Assembly (NCBI RefSeq): GCF_039532605.1
Contig: NZ_BAAARY010000010.1
Location: 1 to 64,000 of the forward strand
Direction: 5' to 3'
Origin: Pilimelia columellifera
Lineage (GTDB): Bacteria > Actinomycetota > Actinomycetes > Mycobacteriales > Micromonosporaceae
DNA length: 64,000 nucleotides
A model generated the notes under the pieces. It was not told the DNA's origin. It ran no database searches and saw only the letters and a program-made list of their open reading frames with translations. Made by a program: the position numbers and the translations under genes. Shown here piece after piece: positions 55,710-64,000 of this stretch (within the stretch, counting starts at the first letter, position 1; each line of letters opens with the position of its first letter).

Positions 55710-56336
55710 ATGCAGCGTCGTACCAGCGGTTCGGGGCCGGCCGGCCGGTCGGCCCCGAAGCGTGTCGCCGCGACGCGCGGTTCGGCCAGCCGGGCCGGCG
55801 CCACCCGTTCGGCCGGCGTGGCCGCCGGCGGGCGTTCCGGCTCGCGGGATTCCGGTCGGGTCGACACCCGGCGCGCCACCGGGGTCGGCGCGCGTCCGAC
55901 GGTTGGCGTCCGCCCCGCCTCGGCCCGACGTACGGCCGCGAAACGGACCACCGCCCCACGGCAGCGTCGGCTCACCGGTCGGGCGCTCGTCCTGATGGTC
56001 ATTCTGGTGGCGCTGGCGTTCGGGTACACCTACCCGGTGCGGGTCTACCTGTCGCAGAAGGCGGAGATCGCCCAGCTCCAGGCCGATCAGCGGGCCCGCG
56101 CGCAGCGCATCGTGGGCCTTGAGGAGCAGGTGGCCCTCTGGCAGGATCCGGCCTATGTGGCCAGTCAGGCCCGTAAACGGTTCTACTACGTCCGCCCCGG
56201 CGAGCGCCCTTACATCACCTGGGACGCCCCCCAGCTGCCAGCCCCGGCGGCCCAGCCGCAGAAGCCGCAGCCGCGGGGTTGGTCGCAGACGTTGTGGTCG
56301 AGCATCGGCTCAGCCGACCGGCAGACCCGACCCTGA
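55710..56336 (+). CDS. FtsB/DivIC-family septum formation initiator
   Basis: 208 residues. A long basic, Ala/Arg/Thr-rich cytoplasmic N terminus (1-~90) leads to one membrane helix (ALVLMVILVALAFGYTY), a coiled coil (LSQKAEIAQLQADQRARAQR to LEEQVALW), then DPAYVASQARKRFYYVRPGE, the hallmark DivIC/FtsB sequence. In the family it bridges FtsL and FtsQ-type proteins at the division septum. The location after eno is standard in actinomycetes. The N-terminal extension is long for the family but common in this phylum. Confidence 0.92.
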   Translation: MQRRTSGSGPAGRSAPKRVAATRGSASRAGATRSAGVAAGGRSGSRDSGRVDTRRATGVGARPTVGVRPASARRTAAKRTTAPRQRRLTGRALVLMVILVALAFGYTYPVRVYLSQKAEIAQLQADQRARAQRIVGLEEQVALWQDPAYVASQARKRFYYVRPGERPYITWDAPQLPAPAAQPQKPQPRGWSQTLWSSIGSADRQTRP

Positions 56337-56365
56337 CCGCTGTACCCCCACAGAAGGAACCCACA

Positions 56366-56917
56366 GTGGACACTTCAGCACGCGCGGCTGACCTCGTGCC
56401 CGGACCATGCCGCGAGCCGGCCACCGAGGCTGATCTGGCCGCCGTCGGGGCGCAGCTCGGGCGGGCCCCACGCGGAACCCGCGCTGTCGCGCACCGGTGC
56501 CCGTGCGGCAACCCCGACGTCGTCGAGACCACCCCGCGGCTCGCCGATGGCACCCCGTTCCCGACGCTTTACTACCTGACCTGCCCGAAGGCCACCGCCG
56601 CGTGCAGCCGACTGGAGTCGTCCGGGCTGATGCGGGACATGGCCGCCCGCCTGTCGGCCGATCCGCAGCTGGCCGACCAGTACCGGGCCGCGCACGAGGA
56701 CTACCTGGCCAAACGTTCCGCCATCGCCGAGGTATCCGAGATCGCGGGCATCTCGGCCGGCGGGATGCCCGGCCGGGTGAAGTGCCTGCACGTCCATCTG
56801 GGTCACGCGCTGGCCGCCGGGCCCGGGGTCAACCCGTTCGGCGACGAGGTTCTGGCCGCCGTCGGGCCGTGGTGGCTGACCGGATGCTGCACCGCCCCGG
56901 ACGCCACCGATGGGTGA
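56366..56917 (+). CDS. DUF501 family protein
   Basis: 183 residues matching the DUF501 family conserved next to enolase and ppx in actinobacteria: AHRCPCGNPDVVETTPRLAD, PTLYYLTCPKATAACSRLE, GGMPGRVKCLHVHLGHALA, GVNPFGDEVL. Several Cys/His residues could bind metal. The biochemical function is unknown. The GTG at 56366 has AGAAGGAA about 8 nt upstream. Its end overlaps the start of the Ppx gene by 8 bp. Confidence 0.92.
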   Translation: MDTSARAADLVPGPCREPATEADLAAVGAQLGRAPRGTRAVAHRCPCGNPDVVETTPRLADGTPFPTLYYLTCPKATAACSRLESSGLMRDMAARLSADPQLADQYRAAHEDYLAKRSAIAEVSEIAGISAGGMPGRVKCLHVHLGHALAAGPGVNPFGDEVLAAVGPWWLTGCCTAPDATDG

Positions 56918-57884
56918 GCCAGCCGGGTCGGCCGTCAGCGCGATCACCGCCGTCAGCGCGGCGTCGTCGGCGCCGCTGCGGGTCGCCGCGATCGACTGCG
57001 GCACGAACTCCGTCCGTCTGCTCGTGGCTGACCTGTGGCCCGACGGCCGGCTTGGGGAGCTGAGTCGGCAGATGCGCATTGTCAGACTCGGCGAGGGCGT
57101 CGACCGCACCGGCCGGCTCGCCCCCGAGGCCATCGCCCGGACCCGCGACGCGCTGGCCGAGTACGCGGCGATCATCGCCGAGCTGGGCGCTGCCCGGGTG
57201 CGGATGTGCGCGACGTCCGCCAGCCGTGACGCTGACAACGCCGACGACTTCCAGCGGATGGCGCGCGACACCCTCGGCGTCGACCCGGAGGTCATCTCCG
57301 GTGACGACGAGGCCCGGCTGTCGTTCGCGGGAGCGGTGCGTGGGTTGACCGTGACCGGCCCGTGTCTGGTGGTCGACATCGGCGGCGGCTCCACCGAGTT
57401 CGTTCGCGGCGGCGCGACCGTCGAGGCGGCGGTCTCCATCGATATCGGCTGCGTCCGGATGACCGAACGGCACCTGCGCTCCGACCCGCCGACTCCGGAG
57501 CAGGCGCGGGCCGCCCACGCCGACGTCGTCGCGGCCGTCGACCGGGCGCTCGCGGCCGTTGCCGGGCCTGCGGCGACCCTGGTGGGTTTGGCCGGTTCGG
57601 TGACGACCGTGGCCGCGGTCGCTCTCGGTCTCGACGCCTATGACTCCACCCGCATCCACCACACTGTCCTGACCCGCGCCGCAGTGACCCGGGTCGCCGA
57701 CGATCTGATGGCGATGTCGGTGGCGCAGCGACGGTCCATTCCGGTCATGCACCCCGGCCGGGCCGATGTCATCGCCGCCGGCGCGTTGGTGCTCCGGGTC
57801 ATCATGGAGCGCGCGGACGCGGCCACCGTCGTCGTCAGTGAAAGCGACATTCTGGATGGAATCGCGCTGAGCTTGTCGACTTGA
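56910..57884 (+). CDS. Ppx/GppA exopolyphosphatase-family protein
   Basis: 324 residues of the actin-like ATPase fold: VAAIDCGTNSVRLLVADLW (phosphate 1), CATSASRDADNADDF, GDDEARLSFAGAV, VVDIGGGSTEFVRGG (phosphate 2) and LAGSVTTVAAVALGL. It corresponds to the short actinobacterial Ppx type, without the C-terminal HD domain of E. coli Ppx, and probably degrades polyphosphate or pppGpp. ATG 56910, coupled to the DUF501 gene. Confidence 0.93.
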   Translation: MGEPAGSAVSAITAVSAASSAPLRVAAIDCGTNSVRLLVADLWPDGRLGELSRQMRIVRLGEGVDRTGRLAPEAIARTRDALAEYAAIIAELGAARVRMCATSASRDADNADDFQRMARDTLGVDPEVISGDDEARLSFAGAVRGLTVTGPCLVVDIGGGSTEFVRGGATVEAAVSIDIGCVRMTERHLRSDPPTPEQARAAHADVVAAVDRALAAVAGPAATLVGLAGSVTTVAAVALGLDAYDSTRIHHTVLTRAAVTRVADDLMAMSVAQRRSIPVMHPGRADVIAAGALVLRVIMERADAATVVVSESDILDGIALSLST

Positions 57885-57890
57885 GGTGAG

Positions 57891-57928
57891 GTCGCATAAG
57901 CACAGCGTTGTGGTGTCGGCAATGCGAC
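57891..57928. terminator. Possible hairpin after ppx
   Basis: GTCGCAT (57891-57897) pairs with ATGCGAC (57922-57928), with a nested CACA-GCGT-TGTG hairpin (57901-57912) inside. It lies right after the ppx stop; a terminator or folded leader for the next gene. Confidence 0.35.
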
Positions 57929-57996
57929 AGCTCTGAGCGGACCTTTCCCGGCCGGGTGCGTTTACGCTGCGACCCGACATCCGGAAAGGACCTGCT

Positions 57997-58521
57997 GTGA
58001 CCACACCCCCTCCCGTTCCGACGAACGGCTACTCCGACCCGGCGTCGCCCCCCGGGGCCGCCCCCGGCTACGCCATCCCGCAGCAGCGCGCCGGCGACGC
58101 CGACCCGCCGGGCACGCCGACTCAGGCCGGCCGACACGGCGCGCCGAAGAAGAAGTCCCGAGGCAAGCTCATCGGCGTGCTCGCCGCTGTCGGCGCCGCG
58201 GCTGTCGTGCTGGCGGTCAAGGTCGGGATCGGCTTCGGCCTTAGCGGCGCGGCCAAAGCATTCACCGAACTAGATGTCAGGGTCGGTGAATGCGTCAACC
58301 AGACCAACGACGTCACCAAGACCAAGGAGGTCGGCTGCGGGGAGCCGAGCGCTACCCTGAAGGCGCTCGCCCGGGTGGAGGACATCGTCGAGCGAAGCCA
58401 CGACCCCAACGTCCAGTGCGCCCAGCACGAGACGGCGAGCTACTCGCTCTGGGTCGGCGAGAGGTCGGCGGACCAGTCCAAGAAGGGCTACGTCGTCTGC
58501 CTGGAGCCGGTCCGCAAGTGA
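57997..58521 (+). CDS. Small membrane-anchored protein (LppU-like), unknown function
   Basis: 174 residues. A Pro/Gly-rich disordered cytoplasmic N terminus (1-~50), a basic KKKSRGKL stop, and one helix (LIGVLAAVGAAAVVLAVKVG) precede a ~100-residue extracytoplasmic domain with four cysteines (GECVNQ, EVGCGEPS, VQCAQHE, YVVCLEP) probably forming two disulfides. This layout fits the LppU/SCO3897-type proteins of actinomycetes. GTG 57997 with GGAAAGGA upstream. A strong hairpin follows. Confidence 0.85.
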   Translation: MTTPPPVPTNGYSDPASPPGAAPGYAIPQQRAGDADPPGTPTQAGRHGAPKKKSRGKLIGVLAAVGAAAVVLAVKVGIGFGLSGAAKAFTELDVRVGECVNQTNDVTKTKEVGCGEPSATLKALARVEDIVERSHDPNVQCAQHETASYSLWVGERSADQSKKGYVVCLEPVRK

Positions 58522-58547
58522 TCACCGGCGGGTGACCTCGGTACGCT

Positions 58548-58580
58548 GTTCGGACGCGCCGGTGGCCGGCGCGTCCGAAC
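58548..58580. terminator. Strong terminator hairpin
   Basis: A perfect 15-bp inverted repeat (58548-58562 with 58566-58580, loop TGG) lies 27 bp after the LppU-like gene and 20 bp before the uracil-DNA glycosylase start. Confidence 0.8.
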
Positions 58581-58600
58581 GCGTTCTGTGTGGAGGTCGG

Positions 58601-59353
58601 ATGCGTCGCCCCGTCCCGGCCACCAGCCCGGCTGACGTCGCCCGTCTCGCCGCGGCGGCGCCCGAGCTGCCGCAGCTCGACGCGGCCGTCGCCGAATGCC
58701 ACGCCTGCCCCCGGCTCGTCGCCTGGCGCGAGGAGGTCGCCCAGGTCAAACGGGCCTCGTTCCGGGACCAGACCTACTGGGGCCGGCCCGTCCCAGGATT
58801 CGGCGACCCGGCCGCCCGCATCGCCATCCTCGGACTGGCTCCGGCTGCCCACGGCGGCAACCGCACCGGTCGCATCTTCACCGGCGACCGCTCCGGCGAC
58901 GTCCTGTTCGCCGCCCTGCACCGCGCCGGCCTGGCCAACCAGCCCACCAGCGTCGCCGCCGACGACGGTCTGACGCTGCGGCAGGTGCGGATCGCCGCCG
59001 CCGTCCGCTGCGCCCCGCCGGACAACAAGCCCACCCCGAGCGAACGGGACACCTGCGCCCCGTGGCTGCGCCGCGAGTTCGCGTTGATCCGCCCGACGGC
59101 GCGGGTCGTGGTCGCGCTCGGCGCCTTCGCCTGGAACGCGTGGTGGCCGACGTTGACCGCCGTGTACGGCCTCCGCCCGCCCACCCCCCGGCCGAGGTTC
59201 GGGCACGGCGCCATCTGGGCGCCCGACCCCGACCTGCCCACGCTGATCGGCTGCTACCACGTCAGCCAGCAGAACACCTTCACCGGACGGCTCACCCCGG
59301 CCATGCTCGACGACGTCCTCGCCCAGGCCCGCCAGGTGGCCGGCATCACGTGA
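58601..59353 (+). CDS. udgb: Family 5 uracil-DNA glycosylase (UdgB type)
   Basis: 250 residues. AILGLAPAAHGGNRTGRIFT with the following GDRSGD is the family-5 motif 1, and GCYHVSQQNTFTGRLT is motif 3. Cys residues in ECHACPRL, VRCAPPDN and RDTCAPW are placed to ligate a [4Fe-4S] cluster. It removes uracil and other deaminated bases from DNA, important in GC-rich genomes where cytosine deamination is frequent. The ATG at 58601 has TGGAGG 4 nt upstream. Confidence 0.92.
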   Translation: MRRPVPATSPADVARLAAAAPELPQLDAAVAECHACPRLVAWREEVAQVKRASFRDQTYWGRPVPGFGDPAARIAILGLAPAAHGGNRTGRIFTGDRSGDVLFAALHRAGLANQPTSVAADDGLTLRQVRIAAAVRCAPPDNKPTPSERDTCAPWLRREFALIRPTARVVVALGAFAWNAWWPTLTAVYGLRPPTPRPRFGHGAIWAPDPDLPTLIGCYHVSQQNTFTGRLTPAMLDDVLAQARQVAGIT

Positions 59354-59406
59354 CTCCCAGATCACATTCGCGGGCCTTGGCTAATGGTCAGGCGCACCAT
59401 AGGGCC

Positions 59407-60741
59407 ATGAGCGGCCAACGCATTCTTGTCGTCGGCGCGGGTCACGTCGGGCTTTACGCCGCGCTGCGCCTGTCCAGCAAGCTCCGCGACGCTGAGGTGA
59501 TCGTCGTCGATCCCCAGCCCCACATGACCTACCAGCCGTTCCTGCCCGAGGCGGCCGCCGGCAACATCTCGCCCCGGCACGCGGTGGTGCCGCTGCGCCG
59601 TGAGCTGAGCCGCTGCCGGGTCGTCTCCGGCGAGGTCACCCGAATCGCCCACCACCGCAAGGTCGCCCAGGTGCGGCCGATCACCGGCCCGGCGTTGGAG
59701 ATCGGCTACGACCACGTCATCGTGGCCCCGGGTTCGGTCTCCCGAACGTTGCCGATCCCCGGCCTGCGGGAGCACGGCATCGGCTTCAAGAACATCGGCG
59801 AGGCCATCTACCTGCGCAACCACGTCCTGGAGCGGCTCGACGTCGCGGCCACCACCAGCGACCGGGCGACCCGGGCCCGGGCGCTGACCTTCGTCTTTGT
59901 CGGCGGCGGCTACGCCGGGATCGAGGCGCTCGCCGAGATGGAGGACATGGCCCGCGACGCGCTGCGGTACTACCCGAGCCTGACCGCCGACCAGATGCGG
60001 TGGGTGCTCGTCGAGGCCACCCAGCGGGTGCTGCCCGAAGTGGACCGGGACATGGGCGCGTACACGGTCCGCCAACTACTCAAACGGGGCCTCGACATCC
60101 GACTGTCGACGCGGCTGGAGTCGTGCGTGGACGGAAACGTCGTGCTCTCCGACGGCGAGGCGTTCCCGGCGGACACGATCGTCTGGACAGCCGGCGTCCG
60201 TCCGTCACCGATGCTCAACCAGACCGACCTGCCCCGCGACGCCAAGGGTCGGATCCGGTGCGCCGCGACGCTCCAGGTCGTCGACGCCGACGGCCGGATC
60301 GTCGAGGGCGCGTGGAGCGCCGGCGACTGCGCCGCCGTCCCCGACCTGACCGCGCCGGCCGGGGAGCTGTGCTCGCCGAGCGCCCAGCACGCGGTGCGGC
60401 AGGCGCGCCGGATGGCCGACAACATCGCCCTGGTGGTCGGCGGCCGCGCGCCGGTGGACTACCGGCACAAGCACGTCGGCTCGGTCGCCAGCCTCGGTCT
60501 ACACAAGGGCGTCGCCCAGGTGTACGGGGTGAAGCTCACCGGTCTGCCGGCCTGGTTCATGCACCGGACGTACCACATGAGCCGGATCCCGTCGCTGAAC
60601 CGCAAGATCCGTGTGGTGGTCGACTGGACTTTGGCGTTGTTCCTGCGTCGCGAGGTGGTGTCGCTCGGCCAGCTCCAGCACCCGAAGGACAGCTTCGCCG
60701 AGGTGACCCCGCCGCTGACGGACCACGCCGGCGCCCGCTGA
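59407..60741 (+). CDS. FAD-dependent NADH dehydrogenase-like oxidoreductase (type II)
   Basis: 444 residues. FAD-binding ILVVGAGHVGLYAALRLS at the N terminus, MTYQPFLPEAAAGNISPRHA, a second dinucleotide motif FVFVGGGYAGIEALAEMEDM, WSAGDCAAVPDL (FAD), and a C-terminal amphipathic stretch (AWFMHRTYHM; WTLALFLRREVVSLGQL) that would attach it to the membrane. This is the NDH-2 layout: NADH:quinone electron transfer without proton pumping. ATG 59407. A specific quinone or an alternative acceptor cannot be deduced. Confidence 0.9.
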   Translation: MSGQRILVVGAGHVGLYAALRLSSKLRDAEVIVVDPQPHMTYQPFLPEAAAGNISPRHAVVPLRRELSRCRVVSGEVTRIAHHRKVAQVRPITGPALEIGYDHVIVAPGSVSRTLPIPGLREHGIGFKNIGEAIYLRNHVLERLDVAATTSDRATRARALTFVFVGGGYAGIEALAEMEDMARDALRYYPSLTADQMRWVLVEATQRVLPEVDRDMGAYTVRQLLKRGLDIRLSTRLESCVDGNVVLSDGEAFPADTIVWTAGVRPSPMLNQTDLPRDAKGRIRCAATLQVVDADGRIVEGAWSAGDCAAVPDLTAPAGELCSPSAQHAVRQARRMADNIALVVGGRAPVDYRHKHVGSVASLGLHKGVAQVYGVKLTGLPAWFMHRTYHMSRIPSLNRKIRVVVDWTLALFLRREVVSLGQLQHPKDSFAEVTPPLTDHAGAR

Positions 60742-60756
60742 CGCCCGCGTGCCGGC

Positions 60757-62604
60757 TCAGAGGCGCCAGGTCCACGCGTCGGCGATCCGGGTTCCGGGGC
60801 CGAACAGCTGCTCCAGCACGACGCGGGCCTCGGGCCCGCCAGCCGTGCCGTCGGCCAGGGCCACGCAGTCGGCCGCCCAGTAGCGCACGTCCTCCTGGGC
60901 GGCTGCCCGGTCCGCCGGGGTCACTGTCACCGGTTCGCCGTCGAGGGCTTTCGTCAGCAGTTGCGATGTCGGGCGGGGGTGAATGCCCATGGTGCCGGTC
61001 CCGTTCTCGCCGTACGGGCCGATGAAGAAACCCTGGGGCATGCCGAACGTCGCGTGCGCCGCGGTGGCCCACCGCATCGGGCCGGGCTCCGGTGGCGTCG
61101 CCAGCGGGACCGGGACCAGCACGCCGCCCTCGGGCACGCACTGCCGCCAGTGCCCACCGGCGATGAATTCCGGCAGGGGCGGGCGGGCCTCGGTGGGCAG
61201 CGGCAGCGGGGCCGCCGGCAGCAACGCGGCCAGCGCCGCCACCGGAACCCCGTACCGGACCAGTGGCCGGCGCGCGGCGGCGGCCCGGTCGATCGCCACC
61301 GCGATGATGACGGCGAGCAGCGGCAGGGCAGCCAGGGCGAAACGCATCGGCAGCGCGCCGTCGACCAGCGGCGCGCCGTCGATGAGCGCGTACGGCCCGG
61401 GGATGGCGGTGCGGTGGCCGTTGACGACGACCGTGGGTCCCAGCGACAGCAGCGCCATGCCCAGCGCCGCCGCTCCGCAGGTCGCCACCGCGGCGTCGCG
61501 GCGCTGCCAGATCGCGCACGCGACGGCCAGCGCCAGCAGCGGCCAGCCTACGAACGCGTTGTATTCGGCGGGACCGGTCGTGAGATCAGCGGCGCCGGGG
61601 CTGCCTGCCAGCGACAGGGCTGAGAACGCGGGCCAGCTGGCCAGGTCGGCGGAGAAGTAGCTGGCGCTGAAGATGCCGTCGCGGACCCCCTGCGGTCCGA
61701 AGAACTGCGTCCACAGCGGGTACGCCAACGGGACGAGCGCGGCGACCGCCGCCAGGACGATCCCGCCGACGAAGCGTGGGGCCAGCCGTCGGGCCAGCCG
61801 CGGCCGTGCCGCCGTGTACCCCAGCGTCACCAGCAGCAGCGTCACGGCGGTGAGGAAGAGCACCTCCTCGCCGATGAAGATCTGGACGGTCACCACCGCC
61901 GCCAGGCCGAACGATGCCGTCCACCACGCGTTGGTCCTTGGCTGGTCAGGACGCGACGACCTGGCCAACGCCAGCACGCACCACACGATCACCGGCGTCA
62001 GCCATTGCGCCGTCATGTGCAGGTGGGAATTGTTCTGCGAGATGATCCCCGGGCCGAACCCGCACAACGCCCCGCCGGCCATCGCCGCGCCCCGGGTCAG
62101 CAGCAGCCCCCGGGCCAGCAGCAGGTGCCAGGCGAAAGCGGTGCCGGCGAGGTTGAGGGTGGCGATCAGCGCGAAGCTCACCGGCGCGCCGAAGGCCCAC
62201 GTCACCGGCGTGAACAGCAGGCCCAACGCGATCACGGTCGTGTTGGTGAGCAGGTTCACGCCATCCGGCGCGTTGAGCCGGTCGGTGACCAGGTCGACCT
62301 CTCCGGACCAGAAGCCGGTGTCGACGGCCAGGAACCATTCGTACAGCGTCTGGTCCTCCGGGTTGAGCGCCAGCCACCGGCCGTTCGGGTCGCGCAGCAG
62401 CCCGGACAGCACCGCGGCGGCGCCCGCGAGGAACAACAGGGCGACGCCGACGTCCCGCACGACCGGCCGCTGCCACCAGCGCGGCGCCGCGATAGTTGGC
62501 GGGCGCGGGGTCTGGTCTGGCGGACCGGTCGGTGCAGGGGAGTCGATGTCGGGGGTCTGGCGGGCATCCCGAGGCGATGCGGTGCTCGTCACGGCGTCGA
62601 CCAT
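60757..62604 (-). CDS. Large polytopic membrane protein, possible GT-C-type glycosyltransferase
   Basis: 615 residues. A ~40-residue Pro/Thr-rich N terminus is followed by about 11-12 membrane helices with a first outer loop (LNPEDQTLYEWFLAVDTG, then DLVTDRLNAPDGVNLLTN) and a soluble C-terminal domain (~480-615). An acidic/polar first loop after TM1 is typical of GT-C enzymes that use lipid-linked sugars, but no firm family match can be made. Convergent with the NADH dehydrogenase-like gene. Function unknown. Confidence 0.72.
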   Translation of the reverse strand: MVDAVTSTASPRDARQTPDIDSPAPTGPPDQTPRPPTIAAPRWWQRPVVRDVGVALLFLAGAAAVLSGLLRDPNGRWLALNPEDQTLYEWFLAVDTGFWSGEVDLVTDRLNAPDGVNLLTNTTVIALGLLFTPVTWAFGAPVSFALIATLNLAGTAFAWHLLLARGLLLTRGAAMAGGALCGFGPGIISQNNSHLHMTAQWLTPVIVWCVLALARSSRPDQPRTNAWWTASFGLAAVVTVQIFIGEEVLFLTAVTLLLVTLGYTAARPRLARRLAPRFVGGIVLAAVAALVPLAYPLWTQFFGPQGVRDGIFSASYFSADLASWPAFSALSLAGSPGAADLTTGPAEYNAFVGWPLLALAVACAIWQRRDAAVATCGAAALGMALLSLGPTVVVNGHRTAIPGPYALIDGAPLVDGALPMRFALAALPLLAVIIAVAIDRAAAARRPLVRYGVPVAALAALLPAAPLPLPTEARPPLPEFIAGGHWRQCVPEGGVLVPVPLATPPEPGPMRWATAAHATFGMPQGFFIGPYGENGTGTMGIHPRPTSQLLTKALDGEPVTVTPADRAAAQEDVRYWAADCVALADGTAGGPEARVVLEQLFGPGTRIADAWTWRL

Positions 62605-62749
62605 AATGCCGCGAGCGCCGTCGGTGTCGGCCGGACGGACGCCGATGCCCGCTCTTGGCGGGTGTGTTGTGGTTGATCGGGCGGATTGACCGGGGTTGCC
62701 CGGTGCACGTTTGCGCCCGGATTGGATAACGTGGGCGCGGCTACCGAAC

Positions 62750-62833
62750 GCCCGGGTGGTGGAATGGCAGACACGGCCGCCTTAAAAGCGGCTGCCGAAA
62801 GGCGTGCGGGTTCGATCCCCGCCCCGGGCACCA
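62750..62833 (+). tRNA. bldA: tRNA-Leu (anticodon UAA), bldA type
   Basis: 84 nt including an encoded CCA. Acceptor stem GCCCGGG (62750-62756) pairs with CCCGGGC (62823-62829). The anticodon stem GCCGC/GCGGC encloses loop CTTAAAA, giving anticodon TAA. A class II variable arm (TGCCGAAAGGCGT) and the T arm GCGGGTTCGATCCCCGC are present. It reads UUA, very rare in high-GC actinomycetes; in Streptomyces the equivalent gene bldA controls development. A GGATAAC -10-like element lies about 20 bp upstream. Confidence 0.95.
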
Positions 62834-62908
62834 GCGGCGACGGGACATTCACCGGTAGGCCAGGGGCGCTACTCTGGCCTCACACCATTCTCCTCAAGGA
62901 GGCTCGAC

Positions 62909-63712
62909 GTGAAGAGTCACAACCCGGTGCTCAGCCGGCTCGGTGAGGCGGCGCAGCGGGAGCAGGCTGCCACGTACGCCCCGCCGGCCCCGGTCGGCCA
63001 CGGCCAGCCGTACCCGACCCAGACGGGCTTCCCGACCGCCCCGGTCGTCGCCCCGATGACCATCGACGACGTCGTCGTGCGGACGGTCGGGCTGCTGGCC
63101 CTGCTCGGCGTCTCGGCAGCGGTCGCGTGGACCACGGTGCCGGACGCGCTCAACCTGCCGGTGCTCATCGCCGCGGCCCTCACCGGGCTCGTGGTGGGCC
63201 TGGTCATCGCGTTCGCGAGGGTCACCAACCCGCTGGTCATCGGCGGTTACGCCGTGATCGAAGGTGTCTTCCTCGGCCTGCTCAGCAAGCAGTTCTCCGC
63301 CGCCTACGACGGCATCGTCCTCCAGGCGGTCGTCGCGACGTTCGGTGTGTTCTTCCTGATGGCCGGGCTCTACAAGTTCAAGGTCATCCGGGCGACGCCC
63401 AAGTTCGTCCGCGGGATCATCGCCGCCATGGTCGGCGTCTTCGGCCTGATGATGATCAATCTGGTGCTGAGTTTCTTCGGCATCAACACCGGACTGCGAG
63501 ACGGCAGTCCGTTGGCGATCGGGTTCAGCCTCGTCTGCATCGTCATCGCCGCGCTCAGCTTCGTCCTCGACTTCCACGAGATCGAGGAGGGCGTCCGTTA
63601 CGGGATGCCGCGCAAGTACGCCTGGGCGTGCGCCTTCGGCATCGTCGTCGGCCTCATCTGGCTGTACATCGAGATCCTGCGCCTGCTTCAGGCGCTCGGC
63701 GGCGACGACTGA
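62909..63712 (+). CDS. Bax inhibitor-1/YccA family membrane protein
   Basis: 267 residues. A Pro-rich cytoplasmic N terminus (1-~50) is followed by seven predicted helices, including GGYAVIEGVFLGLLSKQF and FHEIEEGVRYGMPRKYAWAC, the latter matching the actinobacterial Bax1-I group. The charged HEIEE segment is typical of pH-gated Ca2+ leak proteins in this family. The GTG at 62909 lies 6 nt after AAGGAGG. Physiological role in bacteria uncertain. Confidence 0.92.
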   Translation: MKSHNPVLSRLGEAAQREQAATYAPPAPVGHGQPYPTQTGFPTAPVVAPMTIDDVVVRTVGLLALLGVSAAVAWTTVPDALNLPVLIAAALTGLVVGLVIAFARVTNPLVIGGYAVIEGVFLGLLSKQFSAAYDGIVLQAVVATFGVFFLMAGLYKFKVIRATPKFVRGIIAAMVGVFGLMMINLVLSFFGINTGLRDGSPLAIGFSLVCIVIAALSFVLDFHEIEEGVRYGMPRKYAWACAFGIVVGLIWLYIEILRLLQALGGDD

Positions 63713-63746
63713 CCTCACCGGCCAAGCCCAGTCCGGCGCATACTGT

Positions 63747-63782
63747 CGATGGCCGCCCGCGCGCCGCGCGAGGCGGCCATCG
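63747..63782. terminator. Terminator hairpin after the Bax-inhibitor-like gene
   Basis: CGATGGCCGCC (63747-63757) pairs with GGCGGCCATCG (63772-63782), an 11-bp perfect stem enclosing a GC-rich loop that can itself pair, 35 bp after the stop. Confidence 0.75.
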
Positions 63783-63828
63783 TCGTCAGCGCTGCCGGTG
63801 TCCCGAGCCGGCCGGTAGGCTGCGTGTC

Positions 63829-64000
63829 ATGAGCGGTGCGGAGCTGATCAGGGTTGTCGACCAGCTGGCCGGTCAGACGGCACAGTGGACGGCCGCGAGG
63901 TGGGACACGCCGCCCGAGGCTGGCGGGCCGTCCCGGGCCGAGATCGTCCACGCCCTCGTCCAGCGCATCGCCGACCTGGCGGCCGAGGCCGAGGGCGAGC
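63829..64000 (+). CDS. Partial CDS, hypothetical protein (runs off window)
   Basis: The ATG at 63829 opens a frame of 57 codons to the window edge (SGAELIRVVDQLAGQTAQW onward). Helical, acidic/alanine-rich; codon use and third-position GC match coding sequence on this strand. It looks like the start of a small soluble protein; not recognised. No strong ribosome binding site. The frame on the opposite strand (63715-63951) is judged an antisense shadow. Confidence 0.6.
   Translation, partial: MSGAELIRVVDQLAGQTAQWTAARWDTPPEAGGPSRAEIVHALVQRIADLAAEAEGE

Noticed and set aside
63715..63951. Minus-strand frame near the right edge
   Set aside because: Antisense to the terminator and to a better coding frame starting at 63829; no ribosome binding site or motif.

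Overview
The window is 64 kb of very GC-rich DNA with dense genes, frequent GTG/TTG starts and 4-bp ATGA/GTGA/TTGA gene overlaps. Its gene content is actinomycete: enolase followed by a FtsB/DivIC-like protein, a DUF501 protein and a Ppx/GppA phosphatase; mfd; mazG; a eukaryotic-type NADP isocitrate dehydrogenase; and a tRNA-Leu(UAA). A member of the Micromonosporaceae (Micromonospora or a relative) is the most likely source. This is an inference from gene content and style, not a database result. I see no complete insertion sequence, prophage, CRISPR array or rRNA.

Left part (0.5-8 kb, minus strand). A tightly packed operon encodes a small secreted protein, a SulP-family anion (probably bicarbonate) transporter, DabA (DUF2309, with all expected zinc/catalytic residues), DabB (NuoL-like) and a further NuoM/NuoN-like membrane subunit. 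It looks like an inorganic-carbon uptake system. A remnant of a recombinase-type DNA-binding domain lies at the extreme left. Then come central-metabolism genes folD, mdh and icd, with a VOC-fold protein gene between mdh and icd (8-12 kb), and a secreted FG-GAP/RTX calcium-binding protein (12-14 kb).

Middle part (14-30 kb). A cyanophycinase-like/CysS-C-terminal fusion and an alpha/beta hydrolase precede a surface-polysaccharide locus: GT2 and GT26 glycosyltransferases, two sulfotransferases, a methyltransferase, a Wzx-type flippase, an APH-fold kinase, an O-antigen polymerase/ligase-like protein, a Wzz/BY-kinase-like protein, an APS kinase carrying a degenerate ATP-sulfurylase domain (PAPS supply), and a secreted GH26-like glycanase. 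Taken together the genes suggest that a sulfated polysaccharide is made and exported.

After ppc (PEP carboxylase) a second polysaccharide module (33-41.4 kb) contains a nucleotide-sugar dehydrogenase, a hyaluronan/chitin-synthase-like GT2, three polysaccharide-deacetylase-family proteins (one with an altered metal site) and a divergent pair of paralogous secreted proteins. An orphan hypX follows (maturation of [NiFe]-hydrogenase in air; no hydrogenase gene is in view), and then mfd.

Right part (47-64 kb). A STAS-like protein is coupled to a hybrid histidine kinase. Next are nsrR-hmp (nitric oxide sensing and detoxification), a SurA-like lipoprotein with mazG, a PilZ protein with a lipoprotein, the eno-ftsB-DUF501-ppx set, a small membrane-anchored protein, a family-5 uracil-DNA glycosylase, a type II NADH dehydrogenase-like flavoprotein, a large polytopic membrane protein, the UUA-reading tRNA-Leu (bldA type), a Bax-inhibitor-1-like membrane protein, and the start of one more gene that runs off the window.
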